Counted from the first letter of the stretch, positions 45,627 through 54,314 are shown. The stretch: DNA of 64,000 bases from Rhizobium sp. WYCCWR10014 (GCF_001657485.1 NZ_LXFU01000039.1:46864-110863), one strand, 5' to 3'. Made by a program: numbers and translations. Notes: generated by a model from the letters alone, not told the origin.

Positions 45627-46535
45627 TTAGCGGAAGAGCGAGAGGATGTTCTGCGAAGAGGAGTTCGCGATCGACAGCGACTGGATCGCCAGCTGCTGCT
45701 GGGTCTGCAGGGCGCTGAGCTTGGAAGATTCTTCTTCCATGTTGGCATCGACGAGACGGCCGACACCGGAGTCGATCGAGTCGCTGAGAGCGGACACGAA
45801 GTCGTCCTGGGCGTCGATGCGGCTGGAGAGCGAACCGAGAGCAGCGCCGGCGCTGGTCATGGCCTTCAGAGCCGCTTCAACATTGGTCAGAGCCGACTGG
45901 ATCTGGCCGGAGGTGAAGCTGGTGATGTCCATCGCGTAGATCGAACCGGTTGCACCACTCGAAGTGCCGAGGATACCCGTGGAGGTTTCGACCGAGCCGC
46001 CGCTCATGCCGAACAGAACGTTGCCCGCAGAGCCGCTGTCGAGAACGTAGTCGGTCGTCTTGATCGACACGGCGTTGGAGCCATCGCGGACGAACGACGA
46101 AACGACGCTCTTGGTGGTGCTGTCAGCGCCGGCAACCCAGTTTTCGCCGTTGAAGGAAGCCGACTGAGCGATGCTCAGGAGCTGCTCCTGCAGCTGGCTG
46201 ATTTCTTCCTGGACCTTGGCCTTGTCAACGCCGTTTTCAGTGGCGGCAACGAGCTTGGCCTTGATGTCGCCGACGACGTCGATGGCGCTGTCCATGGCTG
46301 TGTAAGCGGTGTCGACCTTGGCAGCGCCCATGCCGAGAGCGTCGGAGACGGCCGAGAGAGCCTTGTTATCAGAACGCATGGTCGTTGCGATCGACCAGTA
46401 AGCGGCGTTGTCGGAAGCCTTTTCAACGCGATAGCCCGACGAAACGTGGTTCTGCGTCTGGTTGAGGCCCTGGTTGACGCTACGCAGCGTCTGGAGAGCG
46501 GCCTGTGCGGAAGAATTCGTGTTAATGCTTGTCAT
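45627..46535 (-). CDS. flaA: Flagellin FlaA
   Basis: The 302-residue flagellin is first of the tandem set and probably the major subunit. It starts MTSINTNSSAQAALQTLRSV, has VSSGYRVEKASDNAAYWSIA, and ends ALQTQQQLAIQSLSIANSSS. The exposed middle is rich in Ser, Thr and Gly (VETSTGILGTSSGATGSIYA), giving many possible O-glycosylation sites. It is divergent from a SPINDLY/OGT-type glycosyltransferase gene. Its own leader boxes and terminator indicate single-gene transcription. Confidence 0.94.
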   Translation of the reverse strand: MTSINTNSSAQAALQTLRSVNQGLNQTQNHVSSGYRVEKASDNAAYWSIATTMRSDNKALSAVSDALGMGAAKVDTAYTAMDSAIDVVGDIKAKLVAATENGVDKAKVQEEISQLQEQLLSIAQSASFNGENWVAGADSTTKSVVSSFVRDGSNAVSIKTTDYVLDSGSAGNVLFGMSGGSVETSTGILGTSSGATGSIYAMDITSFTSGQIQSALTNVEAALKAMTSAGAALGSLSSRIDAQDDFVSALSDSIDSGVGRLVDANMEEESSKLSALQTQQQLAIQSLSIANSSSQNILSLFR

Positions 46536-46981
46536 AAGTCTGTCCCCTGGAAAACAAGATACAAAAAGGAGGACATACCGGACTATAGTACCGGCGATGA
46601 CGGACCAGCTTCATGCTACTCGGCGCCTTTTTTGTTTGGCCCAAACCCGTCATGTCCAGGGCAATCTCGCAGCCAATGCTTGCCAACTCCTTAAAAATAC
46701 AGACCCTGAGCCGGCTCCTCGCAGGGCATAGTTAATGCTTGCTGAAAATATTCCTTGGCATCCTAATTCCCTTGAAAACCAAGTGTTTTCCTTAGGCAAA
46801 AGCCGGCATTTCTCCGCGAAAACGGAGGTTCGCCAAGCACACCGGTTTCAAGCAAGCTTCGAATGCCAATGTGGCAGACGCCGGGATAGCACCATCGGAC
46901 CGATCCGCCTCTTTTTGCGGAGGAAGGACTGTCTGTGCCTCGGCGATCGACGCCAGAACATTTCCTTCACGGAGTTGGGTT
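46536..46981. other. Divergent control region between flaA and the glycosyltransferase gene
   Basis: About 445 nt without a convincing gene. The flaA leader boxes lie at 46567-46616. Open frames on both strands in 46735-46980 have poor composition for this genome and no ribosome binding sites. The region must hold promoters for both directions. Confidence 0.5.
46567..46616 (-). promoter_or_regulatory. Shared flagellin leader boxes, flaA
   Basis: AGGAGGACATACCGGA (46567-46582, plus-strand reading) and TCATGC (46611-46616), 28 nt apart, compare with the flaB and flaC boxes; one base in the CATTCCGGA core differs. Confidence 0.5.
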
Positions 46982-48898
46982 TTGAACAGCAAAGTTTCGT
47001 TCTCTGCGGCATCCAAGGATTACCAGATGGGCCGCTACACACAGTCCTTGGCGACGCTCAACCAGCTGATGGATATCCAGCAGGACGCCAAGACCTATGC
47101 GTTGCTGGCCAAGAACCTCGTGCAGCTCGGCTTCAAGGCCGATGCCGCGAAAGCCTACGGCCTGGCCGGCAACTGCGAAGGACCGAATTCCTACGAATAC
47201 CAGAAACAGGCGGCCAAGCTGCACTACGAGACCGGCAGCGAGGACGACGCGCTACTGATCGCCATGCGAAACCTTAGCAAGGCGCAGGAAGACCCGGAAC
47301 TCGCCTTCATCATCACCGCGATCTATCTGAAGCGCCAGCAGCGCGATATCATCCGCCCGTTCAAGACGGTGCTGTCGGAGAGCATGAACCCCGATCATAT
47401 GCGCCTGGCAGCCCTGCTTCTGAGCGACGATCTGAACGACGCTACCAACCAGGCCCTTGCGCGCAACCTCTTCAAGCGGTTTCCGGGCAATCTCGCATTC
47501 CGCTTTCTGCATCTGGTTTTCGCCCGCGAATTCAATGAGTTCGAAGAGGCGAGCAAACATCAGGCGGTGATCGATGCCTCACTCGCCAAGGGCGATATCG
47601 AGATCCTGCGCAAGGATAACCCGTTCTATCATCTGCACTGGTGCGGCAATGAGGATTTAAACCGATATGCGACGATCGGCACCACCCCCCTCAACCCGGA
47701 ACGGGTGGCCTTCCGCCGCAACCAGCCGCACACTTGGTCGGACAAGATCCGGATCGGCTACATGTCATCGGACTTTTGGGATCGCCATGCGACGATGAAG
47801 CTCTTGCAGCGCATCCTCGAACTGCACGACAAGGACCGGTTCGAGGTGACGCTCTTCTGCCATACGGGCCCTGAGTACCTCAAGCACAACAATACCGACC
47901 GCAGCCGCTGGGGCCGGATCGTCACCGTTCACGGCTTCTCAGATCAGGCCATGTTGAACGCGGTGCGCGAGCACAATATCGACATCATGGTCGACCTGAA
48001 GGGTCATACCTCGGGCAGCCGCGCGTCGGCTTTCAACTTGCCGCTGGCACCCGTACATGTCGGCTGGCTCGGTTTCCCCGGCAGCACTGTCAATATCGAT
48101 CTCGACTACGTCATCGGCGACCACTCGGTGCTGCCCGAGGTGGCCAAGCCCTTCTACCACGAGAAATTCTGCCGCCTGCCGGAGAGCTATCAGCCAAACG
48201 ACCCGATGCATCGCCCGAAGCCGCGCCCTGTCACCCGCGAGCAGCTCGGCCTGCCGGAAGGCGCCTTCATCTTCGCGTCCTTCAACGGCAACCGAAAGAT
48301 CACGCCGGAGACGATCGACAGCTGGTGCCGCATTCTCAAGCGCGCGCCGAACAGCGTGCTCTGGCTGATGGCAAATACGCCGCGCAACCACGCGAACCTC
48401 TTGAAGCAATTCCAGGCGGCGGGGATCTCCGCCAAGCGGATCATCTTCTGCCCCCGCGCGCCTTATGAAGAACATATCGACCGTCAGCAGGCGGCCGACA
48501 TCGGCATCGATACCTTCCCCGTCAATGGCCACACGACCACCTCGGAGCAGCTCTGGGGCGGCCTGCCGGTCCTGACCGTCAAGGGCACCAACTTCGCGTC
48601 ACGCGTCAGCGAGAGCCTGCTCAGGGCCATCGACCTGCCCGATCTCGTCGCGCCCGACCTGCAGGCCTATGAGGATATGGCCGTCGAACTGGCTGAGAAT
48701 CCCGGGCGGATCGCCGAATACAAGGCACACCTGAAGGAGAAGCGCTATATCGCGCCGCTCTTCGATGCCGAACGGTTCTGCGACCATCTGGAGCAGGCCT
48801 ATGAAATCATGGCCGAGCGTGCCAAGCAGGGTCTTGCACCCGATCACATGGACATCCCGGCGCTGCCGCCGCGCACGGCGCCCTTCGCGGCCGAGTGA
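46982..48898 (+). CDS. TPR / SPINDLY-type O-linked GlcNAc transferase-like protein beside flagellins
   Basis: A GT41-type glycosyltransferase, about 638 residues from the TTG at 46982 (GGAG seven bases upstream); ATG 47027 with AAGGA is an alternative. The N-terminal third is helical and TPR-like (YTQSLATLNQLMDIQQDAKT; AKNLVQLGFKADAAKAYGLA). The catalytic part shows SPINDLY/OGT signatures: RIGYMSSDFWDRHATMKL, VDLKGHTSGSRASAFNL, VHVGWLGFPGS, FASFNGNRKITPETIDSW, DTFPVNGHTTTSEQLWGG and FASRVSESLLRAIDLPDLVA. The family moves GlcNAc or another sugar from a nucleotide donor to Ser/Thr. Lying between fliP and flaA, it probably modifies flagellin in the cytoplasm; R. leguminosarum flagellins are reported as glycosylated. 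The acceptor is inference. Confidence 0.85.
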   Translation: MNSKVSFSAASKDYQMGRYTQSLATLNQLMDIQQDAKTYALLAKNLVQLGFKADAAKAYGLAGNCEGPNSYEYQKQAAKLHYETGSEDDALLIAMRNLSKAQEDPELAFIITAIYLKRQQRDIIRPFKTVLSESMNPDHMRLAALLLSDDLNDATNQALARNLFKRFPGNLAFRFLHLVFAREFNEFEEASKHQAVIDASLAKGDIEILRKDNPFYHLHWCGNEDLNRYATIGTTPLNPERVAFRRNQPHTWSDKIRIGYMSSDFWDRHATMKLLQRILELHDKDRFEVTLFCHTGPEYLKHNNTDRSRWGRIVTVHGFSDQAMLNAVREHNIDIMVDLKGHTSGSRASAFNLPLAPVHVGWLGFPGSTVNIDLDYVIGDHSVLPEVAKPFYHEKFCRLPESYQPNDPMHRPKPRPVTREQLGLPEGAFIFASFNGNRKITPETIDSWCRILKRAPNSVLWLMANTPRNHANLLKQFQAAGISAKRIIFCPRAPYEEHIDRQQAADIGIDTFPVNGHTTTSEQLWGGLPVLTVKGTNFASRVSESLLRAIDLPDLVAPDLQAYEDMAVELAENPGRIAEYKAHLKEKRYIAPLFDAERFCDHLEQAYEIMAERAKQGLAPDHMDIPALPPRTAPFAAE

Positions 48899-48911
48899 GG
48901 CTTTTCGACCA

Positions 48912-48973
48912 CTACAGCGCCGCGCGTTTTTCAGACGCATAACGGACGCTGTAGCACTTTGAATTGTTGCATA
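48912..48973 (+). repeat. Rhizobial palindromic repeat (ACAGCGCCGCGCG type)
   Basis: CTACAGCGCCGCGCGTTTTT, then CAGACGCATAACGGACGCTG and TAGCACTTTGAATTGTTGCA. Same family as 23904-23960 and 55233-55284. Confidence 0.7.
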
Positions 48974-48980
48974 ATGAAAG

Positions 48981-49006
48981 AACCCGCCGGAGCAATCCGA
49001 CGGGTT
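48981..49006. terminator. Bidirectional terminator between the glycosyltransferase gene and fliP
   Basis: AACCCGCCGG / CCGACGGGTT (one mismatch) with an AGCAAT loop is followed by TTTTCT on the plus strand and, on the minus strand, by TTCTTTCATT. It separates convergent genes. Confidence 0.8.
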
Positions 49007-49040
49007 TTCTCATTGGCGAATATCCAAGCGGCGCAGCCGG

Positions 49041-49778
49041 TCAGCTGAACGAGCGCACCAGGCTGCCGACGAGCAGGTTCCAGCCGTCGATCAGCACGAA
49101 GAAGAGAATCTTGAAAGGCAGCGAGATCGAGGTCGGCGGCAGCATCATCATGCCCATCGCCATGGTGATGGTCGCGACGATGAGGTCGATGACGAGGAAC
49201 GGCAGCACGACGAGGAAGCCGATCTCGAAGCCGCGGCGAATCTCGGAAATCATGAAGGCCGGGATCAGCACGCGGTAGTCGATCGGATCGGTCGTCTGGA
49301 TATTCTGCCCGCGTTCGCGCGCCAGATCGACGAAGAGCGCCAGATCCTTGTCGCGGGTATTGGCGGCCATGAAAGTGCGGAAGGGTTCGCCGATACGCTG
49401 GACTGCCTCGGTCTCGTTGATCTGATTGGCAAGCAGCGGCTGCACGCCGTTCTGCCAGGCCTGATCGAAGGTCGGCGACATGACGTAGAAGGTCATGAAC
49501 AGCGACAGCGACAGGAGGATCATGTTGGAGGGCGTCGAGGAGAGGCCCATCCCTGAACGCAGGATCGAGAAAGCGATGATGAAGCGCGGAAAGCTCGTCA
49601 CCATGATCAGGATGCCCGGCGCGACCGAAAGAATGGTCAGCAGGCCGAATGTGCGGATGATCCAGGCGGCGACGGAGCCATCGACCGGCACGTTCAACAA
49701 GTCAGTCGGCAGCTGCTGTGCCACCGCCAGTTCCGGTACCGCCATCATGGCGGCAAGGAAAACTATGAGACGAATCAT
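49041..49778 (-). CDS. fliP: Flagellar export gate protein FliP
   Basis: FliP is the main pore subunit of the export gate. The 245-residue protein has a cleavable signal peptide (MIRLIVFLAAMMAVPELAVA). Family signatures are MVTSFPRFIIAFSILRSGMG and LIPAFMISEIRRGFEIGFLV, then IDLIVATITMAMGMMMLPPT. Its ATG overlaps the fliL stop by 4 nt. It is the last gene of the flgB-to-fliP operon. No fliO is seen beside it. Confidence 0.96.
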   Translation of the reverse strand: MIRLIVFLAAMMAVPELAVAQQLPTDLLNVPVDGSVAAWIIRTFGLLTILSVAPGILIMVTSFPRFIIAFSILRSGMGLSSTPSNMILLSLSLFMTFYVMSPTFDQAWQNGVQPLLANQINETEAVQRIGEPFRTFMAANTRDKDLALFVDLARERGQNIQTTDPIDYRVLIPAFMISEIRRGFEIGFLVVLPFLVIDLIVATITMAMGMMMLPPTSISLPFKILFFVLIDGWNLLVGSLVRSFS

Positions 49779-50281
49779 TCGATGACAAATGTCCTGAACA
49801 TGACCTTCGATACCCGCCCTTGCGAGCGAAGGTCAACACGTTCCTGTATGTCATCCTTGAGATATTGAAAGCCCCGCGGTCCCTCGATCTGCTGGAGGGA
49901 AACGGTCCTGATATAGGCGAGGATATCCTGGTGAATATCCTCGGAAACCTTGACATCCGGTGGCCCGTTGAACAGCAGCGCGACTTCGAGTCGCACCCAG
50001 TTTTCGGAGGGGTAGGCGAGGTTCGAGGTGATCGGTTCGAGCTGGACGACGTTGTTGGCCTCGGTCGAGATGCGCGCCAGGCCTTCCTCGGCCTTCTTCT
50101 TCGCCTCCGCATCCTTGGCCTGCTCGACCTCCTTGGCGCCCTTGACGTTGGGCGCGACGATCGTGCCGACCGCCCAGCCGCCACCGGCGCCCAGCAGGGT
50201 CAGGACGGCGATGCCGATGATCGTCATCAGCGCGCCGGACTTCTTGTTCGATTGACCTGCGCTTGCGTCTGGTTCTGCCAT
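49775..50281 (-). CDS. fliL: Flagellar basal body protein FliL
   Basis: FliL is the motor-associated stomatin-like protein. The 168-residue protein has a Ser/Asn/Lys-rich cytoplasmic tip, one membrane helix (ALMTIIGIAVLTLLGAGGGW), a charged linker with coiled coil (VEQAKDAEAKKKAEEGLARI) and a periplasmic domain (NWVRLEVALLFNGPPDVKVS; YLKDDIQERVDLRSQGRVSK; VMFRTFVIE). It lies 12 nt after flgH and overlaps fliP by 4 nt. A FliL-like second protein is encoded at 25095-25634. Confidence 0.93.
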   Translation of the reverse strand: MAEPDASAGQSNKKSGALMTIIGIAVLTLLGAGGGWAVGTIVAPNVKGAKEVEQAKDAEAKKKAEEGLARISTEANNVVQLEPITSNLAYPSENWVRLEVALLFNGPPDVKVSEDIHQDILAYIRTVSLQQIEGPRGFQYLKDDIQERVDLRSQGRVSKVMFRTFVIE

Positions 50282-50293
50282 CGTCGTTCAGCC

Positions 50294-51010
50294 TCAAAGC
50301 GGCGAGAAAAGATCGACGGCCTGCTGGCCGCGCGGAGGCTGCTGCACTTCCATCAGACGGCCGCGGCCGCCGTAGGAGATGCGGGCTTCGGCGATCTTGT
50401 CGTAGGAGATCTGGTTGTCGGCATTGACGTCCTGCGGACGAACGATACCGGCGACATTCAGGATGCGCAGCTCCTGGTTCAGGCGGACTTCCTGCGAGCC
50501 TGATATGACGAGGTTGCCGTTTTCGAGAATGCCGGTGACGACGGCGGCGACCAGAAGGGTGAGCTTGTCGGTGCGCTCGATCTTGCCCTTGCCGTCGGTG
50601 CTGGTGTCGGAGCCATAAGTCAGGTCGGTCTTCGACTCGGGCGTCCAGCCGAAGATCTGGGCGTTGACGTCCCAGTTCATGCCGCTCGAATTCGTACGGC
50701 TGCGGTTGGTCTCGTTGTCGAAGGAGGCCTTGTCGTTGATCTGGATGTCGACGGTCAGGATGTCGCCGACGTTGAGCGCGCGCGCATCCTTGAAGAGGGC
50801 GGCCTGCGAATCGCTCCACAACGAATAGCCCTGCGCCACGGCGCGCGGCTGTTTCGGATAGAGCGCCATCTGCGGCGTCTGACCGTAGGCGAGGCCGCTG
50901 CCGATCGGGCTCATGGCAGGCGCACGGCCGATCTCGCTGACCGCCGTCGGAGACTGGCAACCTGCAAGGAGTGCGAGGGCGGCGATCGCGGCCGGGAAAC
51001 GCTTATTCAT
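50294..51010 (-). CDS. flgH: L-ring lipoprotein FlgH
   Basis: FlgH forms the outer-membrane L-ring. The 238-residue lipoprotein has signal and lipobox IAALALLAGCQSP (Cys about residue 18). The conserved body is SLWSDSQAALFKDARALNVG, DILTVDIQINDKASFDNETN and C-terminal GIVRPQDVNADNQISYDKIA with EARISYGGRGRL. It overlaps motE by 4 nt. Standard for the family. Confidence 0.95.
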   Translation of the reverse strand: MNKRFPAAIAALALLAGCQSPTAVSEIGRAPAMSPIGSGLAYGQTPQMALYPKQPRAVAQGYSLWSDSQAALFKDARALNVGDILTVDIQINDKASFDNETNRSRTNSSGMNWDVNAQIFGWTPESKTDLTYGSDTSTDGKGKIERTDKLTLLVAAVVTGILENGNLVISGSQEVRLNQELRILNVAGIVRPQDVNADNQISYDKIAEARISYGGRGRLMEVQQPPRGQQAVDLFSPL

Positions 51011-51549
51011 GAAGGATCCTTCGACGTATTGGGGTCGGACGCACTGGCGATGACGCCGGCGATGACCGCGGCCTTCTCAGGGTCCATCTCGTTGAGGATG
51101 AGGCTCGACTGACGCGGGCCGAGCCGCATGATCACGGCGGAGGCCACCTCGATCTTCATGTCCTGCAACTGAAGTGCGGCCGCATCCGGCTTCATCTTCC
51201 TGTAGATTTCGGTGAGGCCGGCTTCCGCCTGCTTCAGGAAATCGTCACGGCGCTTCAGCCAGTCCTGGTATTCGGCCTTGCGCTTGTCCATTTCCGCCAT
51301 GCGGGCGTCGATGTCGGCGCGAAGCTTTTCCAGTTCCTGCTTCTGCAGGAGGTAACGCTGGTCGCGGGCGGGCTCGGCGATGTTGGTGCAGAACTGCTTG
51401 ATCTCATCCTGGGAGGTGATGTCGCCTGCCGGCGCATGTTCCTGCGCAAAGGCGCTGGGGATCGACAGAAGGACGAGGCCTGCGGCCGGCAGCGCCAGCC
51501 GGCGCAGCAATTGCAGGACCGTCATGTCAGGGTTGATGATATCAATCAT
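51007..51549 (-). CDS. motE: MotE, chaperone for MotC
   Basis: MotE is a rhizobial periplasmic chaperone that stabilises MotC. The 180-residue protein has a signal peptide (LLRRLALPAAGLVLLSIPSAFAQ) and one Cys in the mature part (EIKQFCTNIAEPARDQ), which could form a disulfide-linked dimer. A coiled coil follows (LQKQELEKLRADIDARMAEM) and an MgtE-N-like end (VIMRLGPRQSSLILNEMDPE). The ATG at 51549 overlaps the flgI stop (ATGA); an ATG eight codons later also gives a good signal peptide. It sits between flgI and flgH, far from motC. Confidence 0.88.
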   Translation of the reverse strand: MIDIINPDMTVLQLLRRLALPAAGLVLLSIPSAFAQEHAPAGDITSQDEIKQFCTNIAEPARDQRYLLQKQELEKLRADIDARMAEMDKRKAEYQDWLKRRDDFLKQAEAGLTEIYRKMKPDAAALQLQDMKIEVASAVIMRLGPRQSSLILNEMDPEKAAVIAGVIASASDPNTSKDPS

Positions 51550-52667
51550 TGCAGCACAAGCTCCGCCTGCAGGGCGCCTGCCGACTTGATGCCCTGGAGA
51601 ATGGCGATGATGCCATCCGGTTTCACACCGATATTGTTGAGGCCGGCGACAAGGGTCCTGAGATCCGGACCATCGATGATGGCGACGCGCCCGCCGGTCT
51701 GCTCGGCCGCGATATCGGTCTGCGGCTGGACGGCGGTCCGGCCGCGCGAGAAGGGTTCGGGCTGGATGATCTGCGGCGTCTCGGTGACCTGAACCGTCAA
51801 GGTGCCGTAGCTGACGGCGACCGGCGAGACGCGGACGTCGGAGCCGATGACGATCGTTCCGGTGCGCTCGTTGATGACCACCTTGGCCGGCGTATCGGTT
51901 TCGACGATGAGATTTTCAATATCGGCCATCAGCCGGGTGAGATCGGCCGCGCGCGGCTTCTGGATCACGACTTCCTGCGAATCCTTGGCTTCGGCGACCG
52001 GGCCGCCGAAACGCGCCGAGGCATAACCGTTGACGATGTCGGCGATGCGGATCGCCGTCGAGAAGTCGGGGTTGCGCAGCTGCAGGACGAGATTGACCGA
52101 GTCCTTGAAGCGGGACGGCAGTTCACGTTCGATGATCGCGCCGCCGGGCACGCGGCCGGCGGTGGTGACACCTTCGGTCACGGTCGCCGCCTGGCCCTGC
52201 GCCTGAAAACCGGAAACGATGGCGGCACCCTGCGCAACGGCATAGATCTGGCCGTCGGCGCCGGAAAGCGAGGTCATGACGAGCGTGCCGCCGCGCAGCG
52301 ACGTCGCGTCGCCGAGCGAGCTCACCGTGACGTCGATACGGCTGCCGGGACTTGCGAAGGGCGGCAGGTTGGCGGTGACCATCACGGCCGCCGTGTTCTT
52401 GGCGCTGGACTGGCCGCCCTGCGTCGAGATGCCGAGATTTTGCAGCATCGCCCGCATCGACTGCTCGGTGAAGGGCGAGGAACGGAAGCCGTCGCCGGTC
52501 CCCTGCAGGCCGACGATCAGACCATAACCGATCAGCTGGTTGTCGCGACCGGCCTGAAGGGAGGCGATGTCCTTGATGCGGGAGGTCAGCGCCCAGGCGG
52601 GCGCGACATCAGCCATATTCATGGCGAGAACCGCGACAAGGGTGAGGAAACGGAAGAACAATTTCAT
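51546..52667 (-). CDS. flgI: P-ring protein FlgI
   Basis: FlgI builds the peptidoglycan ring of the basal body. The 373-residue protein has a signal peptide (LFFRFLTLVAVLAMNMADVAPAWA), then SRIKDIASLQAGRDNQLIGY, GLIVGLQGTGDGFRSSPFTE and C-terminal LVAGLNNIGVKPDGIIAILQ, with GIKSAGALQAELVL. All are family hallmarks. Its ATG overlaps the flgA stop by 4 nt. Confidence 0.96.
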   Translation of the reverse strand: MKLFFRFLTLVAVLAMNMADVAPAWALTSRIKDIASLQAGRDNQLIGYGLIVGLQGTGDGFRSSPFTEQSMRAMLQNLGISTQGGQSSAKNTAAVMVTANLPPFASPGSRIDVTVSSLGDATSLRGGTLVMTSLSGADGQIYAVAQGAAIVSGFQAQGQAATVTEGVTTAGRVPGGAIIERELPSRFKDSVNLVLQLRNPDFSTAIRIADIVNGYASARFGGPVAEAKDSQEVVIQKPRAADLTRLMADIENLIVETDTPAKVVINERTGTIVIGSDVRVSPVAVSYGTLTVQVTETPQIIQPEPFSRGRTAVQPQTDIAAEQTGGRVAIIDGPDLRTLVAGLNNIGVKPDGIIAILQGIKSAGALQAELVLQ

Positions 52668-53146
52668 TTTGCCCTCACATGGACCGTGCCGTCCGCAAGC
52701 ACGGTGCCGCTGACGATGACGCCGGAGTCCATATTGCGGGCGCGGACGACCTGCCCGGTCGTGCCGTCTTCGAGCGGCGTGCCGGCGGCGGAGATCGTCA
52801 TCGCGCCGAGCGATAAGACCAGGCGGATCGAAGAGCCGCGGGTCACCGTATAGGCTTCGCGCAGACCCGAAACCGAAATCGTGCGGCCCGGCAACAGCGT
52901 GCGCTTGGAAACCATGCCTTCAACCTGGGAAATGGATTTGGCATAATCGCCGGCGAGGTTGGGGTTGGTGACCTCGACCTCCTGAAGCTGGCTGGACGAC
53001 AATGTGTCGCCGGGGTAGATGATCGTCGTCGGGACGACGGCATAACCCATGCCGGCATCCACGTCCGCGGGCAGGAAAATGCCCGCGACTGCGATCGTGG
53101 CTGCCGCCACCCATCCTGAGATGTGTCCTGCCCGGCAAAACATCAT
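52664..53146 (-). CDS. flgA: P-ring assembly chaperone FlgA
   Basis: FlgA helps FlgI assemble in the periplasm. The 160-residue protein has a signal peptide (VAAATIAVAGIFLPADVDAG) and an SAF-type domain (TTIIYPGDTLSSSQLQEVEV; SKRTLLPGRTISVSGLREAY), then RLVLSLGAMTISAAGTPLED and GQVVRARNMDSGVIVSGTV. It lies 16 nt after flgG. It is shorter than the enteric form, as usual in rhizobia. Confidence 0.93.
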   Translation of the reverse strand: MMFCRAGHISGWVAAATIAVAGIFLPADVDAGMGYAVVPTTIIYPGDTLSSSQLQEVEVTNPNLAGDYAKSISQVEGMVSKRTLLPGRTISVSGLREAYTVTRGSSIRLVLSLGAMTISAAGTPLEDGTTGQVVRARNMDSGVIVSGTVLADGTVHVRAK

Positions 53147-53162
53147 GTTTCGGCCCTTCCCT

Positions 53163-53951
53163 TTACTTCAGGTTCTTGCTGACGATGGAGGCCATTTCAT
53201 CAGCGGTGGTGATCACCTTGGAATTCATTTCGTAAGCACGCTGGGCCGAGATCAGCTCGGTGATTTCCTTCACCGGATCGACGTTCGAAGATTCCAGGTA
53301 ACCCTGCTTCATGTAGGCGAAACCTTCCTCGTCAGGATTGCCGATGACGGCTTCGCCGGAGGCCGGCGTTTCCTGGAAGAGATTGTCGCCGAGCGGCTGG
53401 AGACCCGCCTCGTTGACGAAGTCGGCAAGGGTCAACTGGCCGAGCTCGGTCGCCTCCGTCGCTCCTGGCAGCTTGGCCGAGACCTGGCCGGAGCGGCTGA
53501 TCGTCAGTTCGGTCGAGCCCGTCGGAATGGTGATGCCGGGAAGGACCTCGTAGCCGTCGATGGTGACGAGCTGGCCCTGGTCGTTTTTGTTGAAGGCGCC
53601 GGCGCGGGAGTAAAGCGTCGTACCGTCGGTCGACTGGATCTGGAAGAAGCCCTTGCCGATCAGCGCCACGTCGAGATCGTTGCCAGTCTGGGTCAGCTCG
53701 CCCTGGAGATGCAGGTTGCGGACCGCCGAGGTCTGAACGCCGAGGCCGATATTGGCACCTTCCGGAACGACGGCCTGGTTGGCGCGGTTGGCGACACCCT
53801 TGGCACGTTCGGTCTGGTAGAGAAGATCCGAGAATTCGGCGCGGGCGCGCTTGAAACCGGTCGTATTGATGTTCGCGATGTTGTTCGCGATGACTTCCAG
53901 ATTGGTCTGCTGGGCATCCATGCCCGTTGCTGCGATGGCGAGCGCTCTCAT
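53163..53951 (-). CDS. flgG: Distal rod protein FlgG
   Basis: FlgG builds the distal rod. The 262-residue protein starts MRALAIAATGMDAQQTNLEV with IANNIANINTTGFKRARAEF, has the typical AFNKNDQGQLVTIDGYEVLP centre, and ends ESSNVDPVKEITELISAQRA with YEMNSKVITTADEMASIVSK. Length is standard. It lies between fliE and flgA. Confidence 0.96.
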   Translation of the reverse strand: MRALAIAATGMDAQQTNLEVIANNIANINTTGFKRARAEFSDLLYQTERAKGVANRANQAVVPEGANIGLGVQTSAVRNLHLQGELTQTGNDLDVALIGKGFFQIQSTDGTTLYSRAGAFNKNDQGQLVTIDGYEVLPGITIPTGSTELTISRSGQVSAKLPGATEATELGQLTLADFVNEAGLQPLGDNLFQETPASGEAVIGNPDEEGFAYMKQGYLESSNVDPVKEITELISAQRAYEMNSKVITTADEMASIVSKNLK

Positions 53952-53970
53952 GTGTTCGTCCTCAAATCAG

Positions 53971-54312
53971 TTACATCTGCATCTTGGTGACTTCGAGAAA
54001 GGCCGAGACGACCTTGTCGCGGATGGCAATCGCGGTTTGGAGCGTCTGCTCGGCCTGGAGCATGGAATCGACGACTTCGCGCGTCGTCGCCGTGCCCTTG
54101 ATACCGGCAAAGGACATGCTTTCCGCACCCTTCAGGCTGCTGACTGCGTCGCTCGCCATGTTGCCCATGACAGAGGCGAAGCTCATGCCATTGGCCGCAC
54201 CTGCGGCGCCCGGCATGGTGGCGGCAGACGACGAGGCGGAATTTTCGGTGTCGACGGCGCCGAGCGCACGGGTCATCGAAAGGTTGCTGACATTCTGGAC
54301 GCTGCTGATCAT
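53971..54312 (-). CDS. fliE: MS-ring/rod junction protein FliE
   Basis: FliE joins the MS ring to the proximal rod. The 113-residue protein has the conserved C-terminal half MSFAGIKGTATTREVVDSML followed by QAEQTLQTAIAIRDKVVSAF and LEVTKMQM. The N-terminal half is Ala/Ser-rich. It starts 2 nt after flgC. Confidence 0.93.
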   Translation of the reverse strand: MISSVQNVSNLSMTRALGAVDTENSASSSAATMPGAAGAANGMSFASVMGNMASDAVSSLKGAESMSFAGIKGTATTREVVDSMLQAEQTLQTAIAIRDKVVSAFLEVTKMQM

Positions 54313-54314
54313 TA

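Noticed and set aside
46735..47277. 180-codon plus-strand frame across the flaA-glycosyltransferase gap
   Set aside because: It overlaps the glycosyltransferase in another frame, lacks a ribosome binding site and has atypical composition.
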